A stretch of 64,000 nt of DNA from Streptomyces sp. A1136 (GCF_004795055.1 NZ_SSBJ01000025.1:56181-120180), one strand, 5' to 3'. Shown: positions 51,210 to 59,813, numbered from the stretch's first letter. Notes: generated by a model not told the origin, from the sequence alone. Translations and numbers: made by a program.

Positions 51210-51470
51210 TCAGAGACCGCGCACGAACACCGCGAAGGCGTCGGGAGTCACGGTGAACGCGGGCCCACCGGGGTTCTTGGAGTCCCGGACGGCGACGAGG
51301 CAGGGTCGAGCGGCGACCTCGACGCAGTCACCGCCGGTGTCGCCACTGAACGAGGACTTGCGCCAGGCGGCTCCGCCGAGGGGGGCGCACTCGACGCACT
51401 GGCCGCCGGTGTCGGAGCTGTACGAGGACTTACGCCACGACGTGCCCGTCATCTGCTGGATGGTGTCCAT
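51210..51470 (-). CDS. DUF397 protein with internal duplication
   Basis: An 86-residue DUF397 protein, usually the partner of an HTH/DUF5753 regulator. Two copies of the motif W-R-K-S-S-Y/F-S are present (SWRKSSYSSDTGGQCVE at about 11-27 and AWRKSSFSGDTGGDCVE at about 35-51), followed by VAVRDSKNPGGPAFTVTPDAF. The ATG at 51470 has GGAGG with a 6-nt spacer inside the upstream gene and overlaps its end by 41 bp. In Streptomyces such pairs affect differentiation and antibiotic production. Confidence 0.9.
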   Translation of the reverse strand: MDTIQQMTGTSWRKSSYSSDTGGQCVECAPLGGAAWRKSSFSGDTGGDCVEVAARPCLVAVRDSKNPGGPAFTVTPDAFAVFVRGL

Positions 51471-52278
51471 AACGTTCCTCCACTACGCGGGCGATCCGTG
51501 CCGCCGAGTCCTCCACGGAGAGGGCGGCGGCCTGCAAAAGATCGTATCGGAGCGAACCTTCCCTGAACGCTTGTGGATTGGCCGTCATATGGCCTTGGAC
51601 GAAGTCCTCGGTATAGACGAGGTCATGTCCGTCATCGAGCCGCAGGAGGTTGAACGAGCCCGGCAGCCCCGCATGCGCTCCTGCCTCGAACGGCAAGATC
51701 TGTACCTGCACCCACTCCTGTCGCCGCTGCTCCAGCAGATGGGCCAACTGCTCCCGCATGACCTCCCGGCCGCCGATCTCCTGGTGCAGGGCGGCCTCAC
51801 TCATCACCACCCACATCAGCGGCGGGTTCTCGCGGTCCAGGATGCGCTGCCGGTCCATCCGCGCGGCCACCTTCGCGTCGAGGTCGCCGTTGCTCCGTGA
51901 CCCCAGCACCGCCCGCGCGTACGCCTCCGTCTGCAGCAGACCATCGATCAGCTGCGCTTGGTACGAGGAGATGTACGTCGCAGACGCCTCCATCTCCGCG
52001 TACGCCTGGAACCACGCCGGCAGCTGGCTTCGCAGCACCAGCCCCACCAGCCGGGAGAAGAAGCCGCCCGTGTTGAGCACCGCGTCCACCCGCTCCGAGA
52101 AGTCCCGGGTCGGCACCCGGCGGGCCTTCTCGATCATGCCGACCAGCGAGCCGGTGCAGAAGACACTGCTCCCGAGCTCCGCCTGTTTCATTCCGGCGTT
52201 CTCCCGGAATCGGCGCAGTTCGGCGCCGTAGTAATCCAGCGGAGAGGCGCTGGGATCGAGTTCGCGGCTGCCGACCAT
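51430..52278 (-). CDS. XRE-family HTH regulator with DUF5753 domain
   Basis: A 282-residue regulator. The N-terminal helix-turn-helix (about residues 15-75: LRRFRENAGMKQAELGSSVF, GMIEKARRVPTRDF) precedes a DUF5753 region with SYQAQLIDGLLQTEAYARAV, RQRILDRENPP, EAALHQEIGGREVMREQL and LPFEAGAHAGLPGSFNLLR. These pair with DUF397 proteins. ATG 52278 is taken as start; upstream in-frame GTG codons are possible. The gene overlaps DUF397 by 41 bp. Confidence 0.9.
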   Translation of the reverse strand: MVGSRELDPSASPLDYYGAELRRFRENAGMKQAELGSSVFCTGSLVGMIEKARRVPTRDFSERVDAVLNTGGFFSRLVGLVLRSQLPAWFQAYAEMEASATYISSYQAQLIDGLLQTEAYARAVLGSRSNGDLDAKVAARMDRQRILDRENPPLMWVVMSEAALHQEIGGREVMREQLAHLLEQRRQEWVQVQILPFEAGAHAGLPGSFNLLRLDDGHDLVYTEDFVQGHMTANPQAFREGSLRYDLLQAAALSVEDSAARIARVVEERYGHHPADDGHVVA

Positions 52279-52547
52279 GGAGCGGTCACCCCCAACTACA
52301 CGCCCTGCGGCGTACACGTGCGGTCTGTTGCCGAGCGTAGTCGCGCCATGACCTACCGCGTGGCCCGAAGGTCCCAACTGAACACTTCCGAGCGGATTTT
52401 GCCCCGCCCGCCACCCAAGGCCTCACCCTCGGTCACGCCCGACCCCGCACCCCCGCCCCTTCCACACCGGACCCGGGCGTGGCGCCCTACCAGTGGGTAG
52501 GGCAGCATGGGCCGCCCACGCGCACGCCGCCCAGCAGGAGGAACACC

Positions 52548-53189
52548 ATGGCCAGCCCCAAGCCGGAGACCCTCGCCGCCTTCGAGGCCGCCAAGGGGTT
52601 CATGCCCGTGGGCGAGGGGCTCGCCCTGTACGCCGCCGCGACCGAGGCGGCCGCGCTCGGGCTGCCGCTGCTGGAGGTCGGCACGTACTGCGGGCGCTCC
52701 ACCCTGCTGCTCGCCGACGCCGCCCGCGAGGCGGGTGTGACCGCGCTGACCGTGGACCACCACCGGGGCAGCGAGGAGCAGCAGCCCGGCTGGGAGTACC
52801 ACGACCCGACGGTGGTGGACCCCGAGGTCGGACTGATGGACACGCTGCCGACCTTCCGCCGCACCCTGCACCGGGCCGGTCTGGAGGAGCACGTGATCGC
52901 GATCGTCGGTCGGTCCCCGCAGGTCGCGGCCGCCTGGGGCGGCCCGCTCGGCCTCGTCTTCATCGACGGCGGGCACACGGACGAGCACGCGAACGGCGAC
53001 TACGAGGGCTGGGCCCCCCACCTGGCGGTGGGCGGCACCCTGGTGATCCACGACGTCTTCCCGGACCCGGCCGACGGCGGACAGGCCCCGTACCGGGTCT
53101 ACTTGCGCGCCCTCGCCTCCGGGGCGTTCGAGGAGGTCTCGGTGACCGACTCGCTGCGCGTGCTGCGACGCACCCGCGAGGGCGTCTGA
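52548..53189 (+). CDS. Class I SAM-dependent methyltransferase
   Basis: A 213-residue methyltransferase-24-type protein. The SAM motif LLEVGTYCGRSTLLLADAA is near residue 42, then VDHHRGSEEQQPG, LVFIDGGHTDEHANGDYEGW and TLVIHDVF, a pattern resembling small-molecule or cell-wall O-methyltransferases. AGGAGGAA precedes the ATG. It appears monocistronic; an array of 13-bp repeats follows it. Confidence 0.82.
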   Translation: MASPKPETLAAFEAAKGFMPVGEGLALYAAATEAAALGLPLLEVGTYCGRSTLLLADAAREAGVTALTVDHHRGSEEQQPGWEYHDPTVVDPEVGLMDTLPTFRRTLHRAGLEEHVIAIVGRSPQVAAAWGGPLGLVFIDGGHTDEHANGDYEGWAPHLAVGGTLVIHDVFPDPADGGQAPYRVYLRALASGAFEEVSVTDSLRVLRRTREGV

Positions 53190-53210
53190 CATCGAGCCCG
53201 GCCCGCCGCC

Positions 53211-53288
53211 CCGCCCGGACGCACCGCCCGGACGCACCGTCCGGAAACACCACCCGGCCGCCCCGCCCGGAAGCACCGGCCGGAAGCA
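53211..53288. repeat. Six imperfect 13-bp tandem repeats
   Basis: Units at 53211, 53224, 53237, 53250, 53263 and 53276 follow CCGCCCGGACGCA with a few changes (the first two are identical). Confidence 0.85.
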
Positions 53289-53359
53289 CCGACCCCGGGC
53301 ATATAACCCGACCACGCCCTCGGATGGCCCAGCCCGGGCCTCCCCGGGTGGGGCCGGTC

Positions 53360-53365
53360 TAGCAT
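53360..53365 (+). promoter_or_regulatory. -10 element for leaderless amidase transcription
   Basis: TAGCAT is followed by 6 nt and the GTG at 53372, with no ribosome site. Confidence 0.55.
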
Positions 53366-53371
53366 CGCGAC

Positions 53372-54337
53372 GTGCGCTACGACGAGAGTCCCCCGCCCCC
53401 AGAGTCCGCCTCCTCGATCAGTCCGGACCGGCGCTGGTTCACGCGCCGCTCCGCCCTCACCATCGCGGTCGCGTCCCTCGCCCCGGCCGCGCTGGCGGCC
53501 TGGGTGCTGACCCAGACGCAGGCCGGGTCCGGCCGGGACCGACAGCCGCCCCCGGCCGCCGCGGTGCCCGCCTCCCACACCACCCCCCTGGACGGCAAGC
53601 CGAACCCGGCCGCCGGCGCCACCCCCACCGGCGGCTCCCCCTCCGCGCAGCCGCCCGCCAAGGGCCCGCTGACCGGCCGGACCGTGGTCGTCGACCCCGG
53701 GCACAACACCGGCAACTTCGACCACACCACCGAGATCGACCGCCAGGTGGACATCGGCACCAACCGCAAGGAGTGCGACACCACCGGCACCACCACCAAC
53801 TCGGGCTACATGGAAGCCGAGTTCACCCTGGACGTGTCCCGTCGGCTGCGCACCCTCCTGGAGGCCAAGGGCCTGAAGGTGGTGTTCACCCACGAGACGG
53901 ACCGTGCCTGGGGTCCGTGCATCGACGAGCGGGCCCGCATCGGCAACGACGCGAAGGCCGACGCCGTCGTCTCCGTCCACGCGGACGGCGTCTCCGAGGG
54001 CAACCGCGGCTACCACGTGATCCTCCCGGCCGAGGTCAAGGGCGGCAAGGCGGACACCGCCAAGATCGTGGAACCCTCCCGACTGCTCGGCGAACGCATC
54101 GCGCGCAACTTCGCCCGCACCACGGGATCGAGCCCCGCCAACTACCTCGGCGGCGGAACCGGTTTGGTGATCCGCGACGATCTGGGCGGACTGAACCTCT
54201 CAACCCGGCCCAAGGTGTTCATCGAATGCGGCAACATGCGTGACAGCAAGGACGCGGCGCAACTGACCAATCCGCAGTGGCGCCAGAAAGCGGCACAGGG
54301 GATCGCGGACGGCATCGTCGGCTTCCTGGGCGGGTAG
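53372..54337 (+). CDS. N-acetylmuramoyl-L-alanine amidase (Amidase_3)
   Basis: A 321-residue cell-wall hydrolase that cuts the bond between MurNAc and the peptide stem. A membrane anchor or signal spans about residues 28-47, followed by a Pro/Ala-rich linker. The catalytic domain has the zinc ligands in VVDPGHN (His near 110), EAEFTLDVS and SVHADGV, and the catalytic Glu in FIECGNMRDS near the end. An insertion with two cysteines (KECDTTG, GPCIDERA) may form a disulfide. Located on the outer membrane face. GTG start set by the leaderless promoter. Confidence 0.92.
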   Translation: MRYDESPPPPESASSISPDRRWFTRRSALTIAVASLAPAALAAWVLTQTQAGSGRDRQPPPAAAVPASHTTPLDGKPNPAAGATPTGGSPSAQPPAKGPLTGRTVVVDPGHNTGNFDHTTEIDRQVDIGTNRKECDTTGTTTNSGYMEAEFTLDVSRRLRTLLEAKGLKVVFTHETDRAWGPCIDERARIGNDAKADAVVSVHADGVSEGNRGYHVILPAEVKGGKADTAKIVEPSRLLGERIARNFARTTGSSPANYLGGGTGLVIRDDLGGLNLSTRPKVFIECGNMRDSKDAAQLTNPQWRQKAAQGIADGIVGFLGG

Positions 54338-54341
54338 TCCT

Positions 54342-54365
54342 GCCGGGGCGGCCCGCCGCCCCGGC
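54342..54365 (+). terminator. Terminator after the amidase gene
   Basis: A 10-bp perfect stem (54342-54351 with 54356-54365) with a 4-nt loop just after the stop codon. Confidence 0.65.
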
Positions 54366-54474
54366 CCTCTCGGCCACGGAAACCTACGTACCATGGTGCC
54401 GCCCGCCCCGCTCCAGCCCTGACCTGCGACCGCGGCACCACGAGACGACCGAGACCGAGAAGGACACCTAAGAC

Positions 54475-55287
54475 GTGAACATCCGCTCCCTCACTCGAGG
54501 CGACGGCGTGGTGATCGGAGCAGCGGTGCTGCTGTTCATCGCCTCGTTCCTCGATTTCTACACCGTCACCGGCGCCGACATGCCGAGCGTGTGGAACACC
54601 GACTACAGCGGCCTCGCCCTGCCGGCCATCTTCCTGCTCGGCTTCGTCGCGGCGGGGCTGCTGATCGCCGCCCGCTTCCAGCCGGAGTCCCGCAAGGTCC
54701 TCGGTCTGCCCCTGGCCGCGTGGGGCACGGTGCTCGCCGTCGCGGCCGCCTGGAACGCCCTGTGGTCGCTCATCGTCTGCCCGTCCCGGCTTGACCTCGG
54801 CGCCGGTTGCATCCTGTCCTTCCTCGCCGTCCTCGCGCTGGCCGGCGTGGCCGTCGCCGGGCCGATGATCCCGGCGCTGGCCGGTCAGCTCGTCCCCGAG
54901 CCCCGGCCGGCGGCCGTCCCGCCGTACGGGGGCCAGCCCGGCGCCGGTTACGGATACCCGGGCGCCCAGCAGCAGCCGTACGGGGCCACCCCGCAGCCGG
55001 TCCCGCCCTACGGCGGCACGCCGACGCCCGGCCCCGGCCCGCACGACGCGAACCCGACCCCGGCCCCGGCCCCCGCGCCGGCGGCGGACTTCTCCCCGTT
55101 CTGGTTCGCCGTCCCCGTGGCCCGTCCGCTCCTCGCCGAGGACGGCTCGCCCACCCCGATCGCGGAACTCGCGCCCGGCACCTGGTACCTGGCCGTGGAG
55201 CAGCGCGGCGATTCCACCCTGGTCGCCCAGACCCAGGACGGCCGCCGCGGCGTTCTGAACGACACCTCGGGCATCCAGCGCGGGTAA
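54475..55287 (+). CDS. DUF5336-like membrane protein with Pro/Gly-rich tail
   Basis: A 270-residue protein with four predicted membrane helices (about residues 12-30, 45-65, 75-95 and 105-130), then a Pro/Tyr/Gly-rich tail with PPYGG repeats and a compact C-terminal region (FWFAVPVARPLL, GTWYLAVEQRGDSTLVAQ) that may form an SH3-like barrel. The arrangement resembles DUF5336-type actinobacterial proteins; function unknown. GTG start with AAGGA upstream. Confidence 0.7.
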   Translation: MNIRSLTRGDGVVIGAAVLLFIASFLDFYTVTGADMPSVWNTDYSGLALPAIFLLGFVAAGLLIAARFQPESRKVLGLPLAAWGTVLAVAAAWNALWSLIVCPSRLDLGAGCILSFLAVLALAGVAVAGPMIPALAGQLVPEPRPAAVPPYGGQPGAGYGYPGAQQQPYGATPQPVPPYGGTPTPGPGPHDANPTPAPAPAPAADFSPFWFAVPVARPLLAEDGSPTPIAELAPGTWYLAVEQRGDSTLVAQTQDGRRGVLNDTSGIQRG

Positions 55288-55305
55288 CCGCCCCCGGTCT
55301 CCCCG

Positions 55306-55338
55306 ACGGCCCCCCACCCTTCCGGGTGGGGGGGCCGT
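55306..55338 (+). terminator. Terminator after the DUF5336-like gene
   Basis: Arms 55306-55319 and 55324-55338 form a 14-bp stem with one bulged G and a TTCC loop. Confidence 0.75.
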
Positions 55339-55352
55339 TGCCCTACAGTTTC

Positions 55353-55367
55353 CTGACGCATCGTCAG
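55353..55367. promoter_or_regulatory. CTGAC-N5-GTCAG palindrome, site 3
   Basis: CTGACGCATCGTCAG, extended to CCTGACG-CAT-CGTCAGG (55352-55368), lies 54 bp before the LLM oxidoreductase start. The arms match sites at 47040 and 51047. Confidence 0.65.
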
Positions 55368-55421
55368 GTAAGGGCCGCGCCACCCGCCGGGGCCTCACCG
55401 GGACTCACAGGGGGACCGCAC

Positions 55422-56432
55422 ATGCGCCTGGGACTCGCACTCGGCTACTGGGGCCGCGGCCCCGGCCCCGACCACCTCGCCCTCGCGCAGGAGGCCGAGC
55501 GGCTCGGGTACGACTCGGTATGGACCGCCGAGGCCTGGGGCTCGGACGCCTTCACCCCGCTGACCTGGATCGCCGCGCACACCTCCCGCATCCGGCTCGG
55601 TACCGCCATCGCGCAGATGGCCGCCCGCAGCCCCACCGCCACCGCCATGCACGCCCTGACCCTGGACCACCTCTCGGGCGGCCGGATGACGCTGGGCCTC
55701 GGCCTGTCGGGGCCGCAGGTGGTGGAGGGCTGGTACGGGCGCCCGTTCCCCGCGAGCCCGCTCACCGCCACCCGGGAGTACGTGGACGTCATCCGCCAGG
55801 TGCTGCGCCGCGAGGCCCCCGTCTCCCTCGACGGCCGCTTCCACAGCCACCCGTACGCCGGCGCGGACGGCACGGGCCTCGGCAAGGCCCTGAGGTCCAT
55901 CACCCACCCGTTGCGCGCGGACCTGCCCCTGTTGCTCGGCGCGGAGGGGCCGAAGAACATCGCGCAGACGACCCGGATCGCGGACGGCTGGCTCCCCCTG
56001 TACTGGTCGCCGACCCGCACCGACGTCTACGTGGCCTCCCTCGCCGCGCTCCCCGAGAACTTCGTGATCGCGCCGATGGCCCGCGCGAAGGTCTGCGACG
56101 ACGTGGCGGAGGGACTGCTGCCGGTGAAGGCGATGCTGGGCTTCTACATCGGCGGCATGGGCCATGCGGCCCGCAACTTCCACGCCGACCTGATGGCCCG
56201 GATGGGCTACGAGGAGGAGGCCCGCCGCATCCAGGAGCTCTTCCTGGCCGGCCGCAGGCAGGAGGCGGTGCTGGCGGTCCCCGACGCCTTCGCCGACGAG
56301 ATCTCCCTGATCGGACCGCGCGAGCGGATCGCGGAGCGCCTCGACCTGTGGCGCGAGGGCCCGGTCACCGACCTCCTCCTGACCGCCCCCGACCCCCACA
56401 CCCTGCGGGTCCTCGCCGAACTCAACAGCTAG
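55422..56432 (+). CDS. LLM-class F420-dependent oxidoreductase
   Basis: A 336-residue luciferase-like TIM-barrel enzyme. The start MRLGLALGYWGRGP, GYDSVWTAEAWGSDAFTPL, RIRLGTAIAQMAARSPTATAM and LGLGLSGPQVVEGWYG are typical of F420-dependent members. GAEGPKNIAQTTRIADGWLP supports this. Likely hydride transfer to or from an acyl-CoA-like or xenobiotic substrate. The operator-like site upstream links it to the catabolic genes at 46-51 kb, and NpdG at 21.2 kb could supply reduced F420. Its stop shares CTAG with the convergent gene's stop. Confidence 0.88.
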   Translation: MRLGLALGYWGRGPGPDHLALAQEAERLGYDSVWTAEAWGSDAFTPLTWIAAHTSRIRLGTAIAQMAARSPTATAMHALTLDHLSGGRMTLGLGLSGPQVVEGWYGRPFPASPLTATREYVDVIRQVLRREAPVSLDGRFHSHPYAGADGTGLGKALRSITHPLRADLPLLLGAEGPKNIAQTTRIADGWLPLYWSPTRTDVYVASLAALPENFVIAPMARAKVCDDVAEGLLPVKAMLGFYIGGMGHAARNFHADLMARMGYEEEARRIQELFLAGRRQEAVLAVPDAFADEISLIGPRERIAERLDLWREGPVTDLLLTAPDPHTLRVLAELNS

Positions 56433-56824
56433 GGCGTCGTCTCCACCGGCGCCTCCGGCACGGCCGCGAGCAGTTCCCCGAGGTCCGGCGACATCACGGC
56501 GATCTCGATGGCGGGGCCGTCCGGGAGGGCGCAGGTGACGATGCGGGAGCCGGGGTTGATGGAGAGGCCCTCCCGCACCGACGGCGGCCGGACGGCGGTG
56601 GCGCGAGCCCCGGCGAGGTCGAGGTCCGGGCCCCGCCAGGCGAGACGGGCCGCTCCCCGGTCGACCTCCACCCGGCCGGCCCTCCAGCGTCCCCGACCCG
56701 CCGGCCGGCGGGCCATGCAGGGGACGCCGGCCGGGGGGCCTGCCGCCGCCCGTCGGCGCTTGAGGCGCCGGACCAGCAGGCCCGTCAGCACGGCCAGGAC
56801 GGCGAGGAAGAGGAATCCGAACAT
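56429..56824 (-). CDS. DUF2550-like single-span membrane protein
   Basis: A 131-residue protein with one N-terminal membrane helix (MFGFLFLAVLAVLTGLLVRR) followed by an Arg-rich segment and a small beta-rich domain (GVPCMARRP, RGRWRAGRVEVDRGAARLAWRG). The pattern resembles actinobacterial DUF2550 proteins. Function unknown. It ends in a 4-bp tail-to-tail overlap with the LLM gene. Confidence 0.65.
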   Translation of the reverse strand: MFGFLFLAVLAVLTGLLVRRLKRRRAAAGPPAGVPCMARRPAGRGRWRAGRVEVDRGAARLAWRGPDLDLAGARATAVRPPSVREGLSINPGSRIVTCALPDGPAIEIAVMSPDLGELLAAVPEAPVETTP

Positions 56825-56860
56825 CCGCTCATCTTGGGTTCCGGCCGACCACGGCACAAA

Positions 56861-58579
56861 TCACGACGGCGCCCCGGCGTCGGGGATGGTCTCGATCCGC
56901 TCCCGATTGAGCAGGTAGGCCGGCAGGTACGGCTGCCTGGCGTCGATCGGGAACCCCCGGTCGTAGGCGATGCTCGCCATCGCGAGCGGTCCCAGGGCCA
57001 CTCGGGCACGCGGCGCCGCCGAGTCTCCCCAGTATCCGCCGTGCTCCGACAGCGCTTCGGCGAGCGTCTGCGCGAAGGCGTCCCGGTCGCCCGCGACGAG
57101 GCGGTGGAACAACGCGATCGGCTGGTAGTCGACGCGGTTCACGAAGTCCTTCGGCGCGTGGGTCAGGTGCTCGGGCACGGACGTCCGCATGGTGTCGAGC
57201 AGCTTCCCCACGACGTCGTCCATGGACCCCCGGCGGGAGAGGTACGTGTGCAGGGTGTCGACCCAGGCCAGGACGTACTCGTCGACCGAGTCGTCCTCCC
57301 GCAGTCTCTCCAGGGGCACCCGGCACAGCAGGCCGACCCGCTCCGTCTGGCGGCACACGAGTGCCAGGTAGAGGGCGTCGAGCCAGGCGCGGGCGTCCGC
57401 GGGCGGGTCGGCCTGCGTCTCCGGCAGCCGCATGACCAGGTCCTCGCCCAGTTCGCACTCCTGCGGCTGCGCGCCGCAGAACAGCGCGGAGCCGAGCTGC
57501 ACGGCGGTGGCCCAGGCGTGCCACGTGTCGATCCACGCCCCGTCGGGGTCGTCCGCGCAGTGGGCGTGGGCGAGCGCGAGGGCGGAGCCGAACGCCTCAC
57601 CCAGCCCCGCCGGGTCCCGGTCGAGGCGCCGTACGGACTCGGCGGTGGCCCGCGTGAGCGCGTCGAGGTCGGGGGCCCCGGTCGCGGCGCGGCCGGCGAG
57701 CCGGCCGGCGTGGTCGAGACGGTCCAGGCCCTTCATCAGGGCGAGCAGCGGCGGCGGAGGGCGCAGGGAGAAGGTGCGGGTGGCCTCGTCGATGACGGTC
57801 AGGGACGTCAGGCCTCCGTCGTGCCACCAGTAGACCCGCGGGGACAGCGCGCCCGGCCCGTCGTCGTAGGCCCCCAGCGCGTAGGAGGCGAGGGAGTTGA
57901 GGGCGTCGACCACCGATCCGTCGGTGATCGGGTGGTAGACGAGGTTGTGCCTGCCGGGAACGACGACGAGGGCGCCGGCCGCCGGGAGCGGCTCCCCGCC
58001 GACCTGCCGCGCCACCTCGGGCAGGTACAGGGCCTTGGCGGCGACGAAGTGGGAGTCGCCGTACACGGAGTAGAGCCTCGCCCCTCCCCCGCCCGGCACC
58101 TCCGCGCACTCGACGGGCACGCGCATCAGGTTCGCGTACGCCGCGCGGCCCAGCTCCCGCAGCCCGGCGCGCTCCACGTCCCGGTCCGTGAGGATGCGCA
58201 CGCTCGCGGGTCGGTCGAGGGCGTAGGCGAGGACGAGCCCGTCGGCCACCACGCGGGCGTACCGCATGACGGCGGCCATCTCGGGGGTGAACGACTCACG
58301 GGGCAGCAGCCGGACGTGCACGCCCCGCAGCAACTCCTCGACGCTCTCGTCGCCGTGTCCACCGTCCGCCAGGGCGGCGAAGTGCGCGGCGACCAGGTCC
58401 GGCCAGTGGGCCTGCGGCGCCTGGCGGCACCGGTGCGCCAGGTTGCCCAGGGAGTGCCGGAGGCCGTCGCGGGCGTAGGGGGCGGCGAGTTCCCGCAAGC
58501 CGGCGGCCTGCGCGACGGTCAGCATCGGCAGTTCGGAGTCCGGGGCGTCCGAGGGGTGAAGGGCGTCGTCTCGTGTCAC
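56861..58579 (-). CDS. Large protein with Imm49-like C-terminal region
   Basis: A 572-residue soluble protein. The N-terminal part (to about 280) has MRYARVVADGLVLAYALDRP and GARLYSVYGDSHFVAAKALY and resembles DUF1444-like sequences. The C-terminal part (about 300-572), with LGSALFCGAQ, LYLALVCRQTERVGLLC, DYQPIALFHRLVAGDRDAF and LAMASIAYDRGFPIDARQPYLPAYLL, is Imm49-like, a family of polymorphic-toxin immunity proteins common in Streptomyces. No toxin gene is adjacent, so it may be an orphan immunity protein or have another role. GTG start 58579. Confidence 0.65.
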   Translation of the reverse strand: MTRDDALHPSDAPDSELPMLTVAQAAGLRELAAPYARDGLRHSLGNLAHRCRQAPQAHWPDLVAAHFAALADGGHGDESVEELLRGVHVRLLPRESFTPEMAAVMRYARVVADGLVLAYALDRPASVRILTDRDVERAGLRELGRAAYANLMRVPVECAEVPGGGGARLYSVYGDSHFVAAKALYLPEVARQVGGEPLPAAGALVVVPGRHNLVYHPITDGSVVDALNSLASYALGAYDDGPGALSPRVYWWHDGGLTSLTVIDEATRTFSLRPPPPLLALMKGLDRLDHAGRLAGRAATGAPDLDALTRATAESVRRLDRDPAGLGEAFGSALALAHAHCADDPDGAWIDTWHAWATAVQLGSALFCGAQPQECELGEDLVMRLPETQADPPADARAWLDALYLALVCRQTERVGLLCRVPLERLREDDSVDEYVLAWVDTLHTYLSRRGSMDDVVGKLLDTMRTSVPEHLTHAPKDFVNRVDYQPIALFHRLVAGDRDAFAQTLAEALSEHGGYWGDSAAPRARVALGPLAMASIAYDRGFPIDARQPYLPAYLLNRERIETIPDAGAPS

Positions 58580-58732
58580 GCCTCGACCCTACGAGGCGGG
58601 TGTGACAGTCCGGCCCGGGACCCGGCGCGGGTGACGTTTCCCGGCCGGATGCGCGAACGGGACGGGCCGTCCGGGCGCGTGTGCCCGTCCGACCCGTCCG
58701 CGGCGCCGTCGCCGTCGCCGTCGCCGGTGGGC

Positions 58733-59386
58733 CTAACCCTTCAGTTGGGACAGGCTCGGGACCTGGTCCTGTACGGGGGCGCCGGCGCTCTTGCCCGCGT
58801 CCTTCACACCTCCGATGACGTCCTGGAAGGAGGTGATGTCGCCGTCGCTCGCGTCGCCCTTGCGGAGCTTGGAGCCGAGGCCCTTGAGCGATTCGATGCC
58901 CGCGGTGAGCGGGGCCACCGCCTTCGACAGTAGCGGGTCGCCCTTGGCGTTGTTGAGGGCCGCCTTGAGCCGGTTGTAGGCGAAGGCGCCGGCCAGACCG
59001 GCCTTGACGAGAGCGAACGTACGGCCCTTCGCGCCCTTCTTGAACTTGCCCGCCTTGTAGGGCTTGATGATCCACTGGTAGGTCGCCCCGGCCGCGAGAC
59101 CGGCGTTGGCGACGAAGCGGGTCTTGGCGAACTTCTGCCGCTCGGCCGTGGTGCTGGGCGTCGGCTCGGCCGCGGCCGCCTGCGCGTCGGCGGCCGAGGC
59201 GGCCCCCTCGGCTTCGGCGAAGGCGGCCACGGCGACCGAGACGTCGTCGTCCTGGGTCTGGGTTCTCGTGACCGTGCCGGAGCCGCCGCCGGAACCACAG
59301 GCGGTCGCTCCGGCCAGGAGCGCGCAGGACAGCAAGGCCGCCGTCAGCGCGCGGCGGATGCGGGCGGATGTGATGGGGTGGGACAC
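58733..59386 (-). CDS. Putative lipoprotein, unknown function
   Basis: A 217-residue protein with a lipoprotein-type signal (LLSCALLAGATACGS, Cys about residue 30). An Ala/Glu-rich segment and a region with Gly/Lys helices follow (YQWIIKPYKAGKFKKGAKGR). Its middle may associate with membranes. GTG start 59386 has GGAGG 6 nt upstream. No family recognised. Confidence 0.7.
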   Translation of the reverse strand: MSHPITSARIRRALTAALLSCALLAGATACGSGGGSGTVTRTQTQDDDVSVAVAAFAEAEGAASAADAQAAAAEPTPSTTAERQKFAKTRFVANAGLAAGATYQWIIKPYKAGKFKKGAKGRTFALVKAGLAGAFAYNRLKAALNNAKGDPLLSKAVAPLTAGIESLKGLGSKLRKGDASDGDITSFQDVIGGVKDAGKSAGAPVQDQVPSLSQLKG

Positions 59387-59499
59387 GGTTGCCTCCGGGG
59401 ACTGAGGTGTCCTCCGCAGCGTGGCCCGGGAAGCGCGACTGCGCTACTTGGGGGACCCGTTCGGGGTTTGTCCCGCCGTGCGGCGGCAAGACGCGGGAC

Positions 59500-59799
59500 A
59501 TGCGGACATACACCAGAGCACCCGCCCGAGGCAGCGGCCTGGGCCGGGCCGTCGCCGTCCTGGCCGACGTGATGGCTTTCGTGATCGGCCTGTGGATCCT
59601 GCTCTACCTGCTGGACGCCAACCGGGGCAACGCCCTCGTCGACTTCGTCCACGACGCCGCGACCTGGCTCGCGAACTGGTCGTACGACCTGTTCACCTTC
59701 GACCGCGAATGGGTCCAGGTGGTCGTCGGCTACGGACTGGCCGCGGTGGTCTACCTCTTCATCGGCCACCTCGTCTCGGGCTGGCTCTACCGCCGCTGA
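59500..59799 (+). CDS. Small two-helix membrane protein
   Basis: A 99-residue protein with helices at about residues 18-40 and 72-92 and an amphipathic middle containing WLANWSYDLFTFDREW. Conserved Streptomyces proteins of this shape exist, but no function is known to me. ATG 59500; the ribosome site is weak. Divergent from the lipoprotein gene. Confidence 0.65.
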   Translation: MRTYTRAPARGSGLGRAVAVLADVMAFVIGLWILLYLLDANRGNALVDFVHDAATWLANWSYDLFTFDREWVQVVVGYGLAAVVYLFIGHLVSGWLYRR

Positions 59800-59813
59800 G
59801 CCCGGACCCGCCC

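Noticed and set aside
47537..51256. 1239-residue plus-strand open frame
   Set aside because: It is antisense to the thiolase and fused acyl-CoA dehydrogenase and shows no domain.
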